16,873 nucleotides of DNA from Candidatus Sivonenia alaskensis PMM_0068. GTDB lineage: Bacteria; Cyanobacteriota; Cyanobacteriia; Gloeobacterales; PMM-0068. A model generated the notes under the pieces. That model saw only the letters and a list, made by a program, of their open reading frames with translations, searched no databases and was not told the origin of the DNA. The stretch covers positions 1-16,873 of the forward strand of contig CASBPW010000155.1 of the NCBI GenBank assembly GCA_949127685.1. Direction: 5' to 3'. Shown here piece by piece: positions 14,306 through 16,873 of the stretch (its first letter is position 1; the number at the start of each line of letters is the position of its first letter). The position numbers were made by a program, and so were the translations under genes.

Positions 14306-15411
14306 TTCCCATTTTTGACACCAGTGCCCAAACAGCCAAGCTCCAAGAACAATTCAAAGAAGCCCTGGCCGAGGTTATGTTAGATGGTCGCTATATCCTC
14401 GGTCCCAACGTCCAAACTTTTGAGCAAGAAATAGCCGAACTCTGTGGAGTAACCCAAGGCATGGGCGTCGCTTCTGGAACCGATGCGCTCCATCTCGCGC
14501 TCAAGGCCTGTGGCGTAGGTCCCGGAGATGAGGTGATCACGCCCTCGTTTACGTTTATTGCGACCGCAGAAGCGATTGTCTATTGTGGGGCGACGCCTGT
14601 TTTCGTGGACATCGATCCTGAGACGTTTAACCTTGACCCTGTGCAGATAGCCCAGAAGATTACCTCCCGGACGAAGGTGATTATGCCCGTCCACCTGTTT
14701 GGTCAGATAGCAGATATGGACGCGATCATGAGCCTGGCCCAGGAACATGGGATTCAAGTCGTAGAAGACTGTGCTCAAGCGATCGGAGCTACCTATAAAG
14801 GTCGTCCTTCCGGTTCTTTTGGAGCGGCAGGCTGTTTTAGTTTTTACCCAACCAAGAATTTAGGAGCCTTCGGAGACGGTGGCATGGTTGTTACCAGGGA
14901 TCCAACCCTAGCCGCTCAGGTCTGCAAACTACGGGCCCATGGTTCTAATATCCGTTACTACCATGATGAAGTAGGGTTTTGCTCCCGACTGGACGAAGTC
15001 CAAGCGGCTATTTTGCGGGTGAAGCTTCCTCATCTGCGGAACTGGAATAACCGACGAGCCGAAATTGCCCAGTTCTACAATGAACGGTTTGAGAACCTAC
15101 CGGTACAAACCCCTGCAACGGCATCAGGTAATACCCATACTTATCATCAATACACCCTCCGAGTTTCAGACCGTGACCGTTTGGTTAAAGAAATGCAAGC
15201 GGCGGGTATTGGAGCGATGATTTACTACCCCGTCCCGATTCATTTGCAGAATGCCTTCCAATCCTTTGGTTATAAACTAGGCGATTTACCCGCTTCCGAA
15301 AAAGCTGCTGCCGAAGTTCTTTCTCTCCCCATTTTCCCGGAACTCACAGACTCACAGGCTGAACAGGTTGCGGATACTTTAACGACACTACTCAGCAAAA
15401 TAACTGTTTAG
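14302..15411 (+). CDS. DegT/DnrJ/EryC1/StrS-family sugar aminotransferase (GnnB-like)
   Basis: The 369-residue protein is a PLP-dependent nucleotide-sugar aminotransferase. Lys185 in SFYPTKNLGAFGDGG is the Schiff-base lysine. Asp156 in VVEDCAQA contacts the pyridine nitrogen. The phosphate-binding SGTDALHLAL lies near 58-67. The product begins PIFD like many of the family and has the usual length. It would aminate a keto-sugar made by the coupled dehydrogenase, using glutamate or glutamine as donor. With a GnnA-like partner the likely product is a UDP-3-amino sugar, but dTDP-sugar pathways cannot be excluded. The TTG start overlaps the previous stop by four bases and has a strong ribosome binding site. 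It looks intact and acts in the cytoplasm. Confidence 0.92.
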   Translation: MIPIFDTSAQTAKLQEQFKEALAEVMLDGRYILGPNVQTFEQEIAELCGVTQGMGVASGTDALHLALKACGVGPGDEVITPSFTFIATAEAIVYCGATPVFVDIDPETFNLDPVQIAQKITSRTKVIMPVHLFGQIADMDAIMSLAQEHGIQVVEDCAQAIGATYKGRPSGSFGAAGCFSFYPTKNLGAFGDGGMVVTRDPTLAAQVCKLRAHGSNIRYYHDEVGFCSRLDEVQAAILRVKLPHLRNWNNRRAEIAQFYNERFENLPVQTPATASGNTHTYHQYTLRVSDRDRLVKEMQAAGIGAMIYYPVPIHLQNAFQSFGYKLGDLPASEKAAAEVLSLPIFPELTDSQAEQVADTLTTLLSKITV

Positions 15412-15485
15412 TTATCACTAGAAGTTGCACAAGCGAACCCGTGGGGTGTGTATTTGAATAAATCATCATACTTGCATGGCTTACT

Positions 15486-15702
15486 ATGCCTAAGACAAAA
15501 GTCGCGTTGACCTTAGATGTGTCCCTTCTCAATCGTGTTGATGAACTTGTTGCTAAGCGGCAATTCCGCAACCGCAGCCAAGCCATTGAAGAAGCAATAG
15601 CGGCTTGCAAAAGACAGGCTTGTACAGGAATGCGCCAAGCTCGACCCCAAACAAGAACAGCAGATGGCTGATGAAGGACTGTCTGCCACAGATGAGAAAT
15701 AG
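15486..15702 (+). pseudogene. frameshifted ribbon-helix-helix (CopG-like) antitoxin remnant
   Basis: From the ATG at 15486 the frame reads a typical ribbon-helix-helix start: KVALTLDVSLLNRVDELVAK, then RNRSQAIEEAIA. It then loses sense near 15603 and stops at 15671. Shifting by one base from about 15607 restores the usual tail of this antitoxin family: LAKDRLVQECAKLDP, then EQQMADEGLSATDEK, reaching a TAG at 15700-15702. That stop sits where relatives carry the Trp of a WPEY ending. A loss of about five bases at the junction and a Trp-to-stop change explain both breaks. If translated, the first frame would still give a 61-residue protein with an intact DNA-binding part, so residual repressor activity is possible. 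The MazF/PemK-type toxin expected next is not recognisable. Confidence 0.72.
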
Positions 15703-15948
15703 CCCGAACACAAGGATGCGACATATAAAATAGCAACAGCAAGGAATAAGTCTGGAGCCGTTCTGTTAAAAGGGAGGAGCCACACCGATGGAATTCTTAC
15801 AACAGGTTGATGCCAATCAGGCTCCGTTGTCGCCTGAACGGCATCAACCTGTACAATAATCAAAACCAGGCTGGGAACTCACTTTTTAAGTGGCTCATTG
15901 TTCAGGGTCACTTTAGTACCAATAACGTATCTTGCTTATGGACGCTTT
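15703..15948. other. gap with palindromic element and no recognisable gene
   Basis: This stretch follows the antitoxin remnant, where a toxin gene would be expected. I find no convincing coding sequence. A 23-codon reading frame (ATG at 15788) has a good AGGGAGGAG ribosome binding site at 15771-15779, but nearly all its coding lies within the arms of the palindrome at 15802-15852. A short hairpin, CACTT/AAGTG, lies at 15880-15892. The gap may hold a decayed toxin gene or a small mobile-element scar. Confidence 0.4.
15802..15852. repeat. 51-nt near-perfect palindrome (REP-like or mobile-element scar)
   Basis: ACAGGTTGATGCC (15802-15814) pairs perfectly with GGCATCAACCTGT (15840-15852). After a 2x2 mismatch (AA/AC), TCAGGC (15817-15822) pairs with GCCTGA (15832-15837) around a 9-nt loop. 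The total is 19 pairs in 51 nt. No T tract follows on either side, so it is not a standard terminator. It could be a repetitive extragenic palindrome, the subterminal hairpin of an IS200/IS605-type element, or an RNA structure. Integron attC core sequences do not fit. Confidence 0.75.
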
Positions 15949-16713
15949 ATGTTGAGTAACAAGCCATTTTTTCTAGCAAATTCACAAGAGCATGCTTGTC
16001 TGTTACTCCATGGATTAGGGGGAGGCGTCTACGAACTGGAACTGTTAGGCCAGTATTTGTATCAGCAAGGGTTAACTGTTCAAGCTATCAACTACCCAGG
16101 GCACGATCATCCCTCTCTAGAAATGCCAACGTCGTGCTGGGAAGATTGGTACGAACATGTTCTAGAAAACTATCAAAATCTTACACAAAGATATGCGTCT
16201 ATTTCAGTTATAGGCTTCTCTACTGGATGCCCTCTGGGATTATATTTAGCGAGTGCCCACAGCATTCAACGGCTAGTCCTGCTCAGTCCATTTATGTCGA
16301 TAAAGTATGAATGGTACTACCTATTTCCACCTGAGGCTTATCTGTTTTCGATTGGCCAACTGACTAATAATGTACCCCGATTGAGACTGCCGATTAAAGA
16401 TAAAAAAATGAGGGTAGAAGCTGAACAAGCAAAACTTTTTAGCAGTTTTAATCTGCCGTCCGTTCGAAGTGCCTTGAGACTTATTGAACAGGTAAAGTCC
16501 AAACTGCCAGCAATCAAAGTCCCTACACTGATTATTCAACCCTCGCAAGATACAGTAGTAGACCCAAGGGGAGCACAGTATATCTATGATGCTTTAGGCT
16601 CTTCTATTAAAAAACTGTATTGGTTACAAGAGTCAGACCATATCAGTCCTTTAGACTTGGAGCGAGACAAAGTATTCACACAAGTCTATGAGTTCTTACG
16701 GACTGAAGTATGA
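15949..16713 (+). CDS. alpha/beta hydrolase, serine esterase/carboxylesterase type
   Basis: From the ATG at 15949 the product has 254 residues and shows a full alpha/beta-hydrolase layout. The oxyanion region is HGLGGG at 21-26. The nucleophile elbow GFSTG at 89-93 holds Ser91, Asp201 lies in QPSQDTVVD, and His231 in ESDHISPL completes the triad. It resembles the small carboxylesterase/monoglyceride-lipase group common in cyanobacteria; the natural substrate is unknown. There is no signal peptide, so it is probably cytoplasmic. A TTG at 15898 would add 17 residues, but the added part is not family-like and has no better ribosome binding site, so the ATG was preferred. The gene looks more AT-rich than its upstream neighbours. 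It is convergent with a minus-strand gene at the right edge. Confidence 0.9.
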   Translation: MLSNKPFFLANSQEHACLLLHGLGGGVYELELLGQYLYQQGLTVQAINYPGHDHPSLEMPTSCWEDWYEHVLENYQNLTQRYASISVIGFSTGCPLGLYLASAHSIQRLVLLSPFMSIKYEWYYLFPPEAYLFSIGQLTNNVPRLRLPIKDKKMRVEAEQAKLFSSFNLPSVRSALRLIEQVKSKLPAIKVPTLIIQPSQDTVVDPRGAQYIYDALGSSIKKLYWLQESDHISPLDLERDKVFTQVYEFLRTEV

Positions 16714-16718
16714 ATCCT

Positions 16719-16748
16719 AAAAAAATCCGGCCTCTATAAGATTGCCGG
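16719..16748 (-). terminator. intrinsic terminator of the right-edge gene
   Basis: On the minus strand, CCGGC and GCCGG form a 5-bp GC stem around a 12-nt loop, followed by A and seven T residues. It lies directly after the stop of the partial gene at 16753. The plus strand lacks a T tract on its far side, so it is one-directional. It sits between two convergent stops only 39 bp apart. Confidence 0.75.
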
Positions 16749-16752
16749 CCCC

Positions 16753-16873
16753 TCAGCTACTTAAACTATTCTGCGTGGGAGCTTCAGGTAAGCCTAGTAT
16801 GCCAGGGGCAAACATAGCTAGCACATTCATCGCTAACAAGGCCGCCCCGATAAACAAGAGAAAGTACTGCACC
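16753..16873 (-). CDS. membrane protein, C-terminal 39 residues (cut by window edge)
   Basis: The minus strand from the window edge to a TGA at 16755-16753 reads QYFLLFIGAALLAMNVLAMF, then APGILGLPEAPTQNSLSS. This is a hydrophobic helix of about 20 residues followed by a short polar tail, which looks like the last membrane segment and C-terminus of an integral membrane protein. An intrinsic terminator follows within five bases, which supports a real gene end. The family cannot be recognised from this part. Confidence 0.55.
   Translation of the reverse strand, partial: VQYFLLFIGAALLAMNVLAMFAPGILGLPEAPTQNSLSS

Noticed and set aside
14380..14778. 132-codon minus-strand frame inside the aminotransferase gene
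   Set aside because: It is the antisense shadow of a conserved PLP enzyme, with no family features.
15802..15852. Integron attC site
   Set aside because: The arms lack the GTTRRRY / RYYYAAC core sequences, and no gene cassette or integrase is present.

Overview
The window reads as ordinary cyanobacterial chromosome with an accessory left end and a decayed patch near the right end. The host assignment rests on a ferredoxin-dependent glutamate synthase, a RibB-RibA fusion with the long C-terminal extension usual in cyanobacteria, a NucA-type nuclease beside a NuiA-type inhibitor, and an NblB-like HEAT-repeat protein. By eye, G+C is close to half, and I saw no exact copy of the cyanobacterial HIP1 octamer (GCGATCGC). 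I cannot name genus or species.

Left part (1-3100). A toxin-antitoxin pair on the minus strand runs off the left edge: a VapB-like antitoxin, then the N-terminus of a PIN-domain toxin coupled by a GTGA overlap. Next come a NuiA-family nuclease inhibitor (+) and, convergent 11 bp away, a secreted NucA-type nuclease (-) with an added Excalibur-like calcium-binding module. Further right, still on the minus strand, are a ferric-reductase-like membrane protein and an overlapping exported protein whose predicted mature N-terminus is histidine.

Centre (3146-7183). Plus-strand genes: a membrane-anchored six-repeat NHL propeller protein, the riboflavin enzyme RibBA, and two small genes I do not recognise (a four-helix membrane protein and an 85-residue helical protein). 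Those two are flanked on both sides by unexplained short palindromes rich in ATGTAT/ATACAT.

Right centre (7184-13118). The 4.6 kb minus-strand gene for ferredoxin-dependent glutamate synthase makes glutamate from glutamine and 2-oxoglutarate using photosynthetic ferredoxin. Upstream on the same strand is a HEAT-repeat protein of NblB/CpcE type. Between them lies a strong 16-bp hairpin. A divergent 109-residue plus-strand gene follows.

Right end (13238-16873). A nucleotide-sugar pair, Gfo/Idh/MocA dehydrogenase plus DegT-family aminotransferase, is translationally coupled by a TTGA overlap with a strong ribosome binding site. The two could turn a nucleotide sugar into its 3-amino derivative for lipid A or surface glycan. 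Then come a frameshifted ribbon-helix-helix antitoxin remnant, a 51-nt near-perfect palindrome, an alpha/beta hydrolase, a minus-strand intrinsic terminator, and the C-terminal end of a minus-strand membrane protein cut by the window edge. I see no tRNA, rRNA, CRISPR array or intact insertion sequence.
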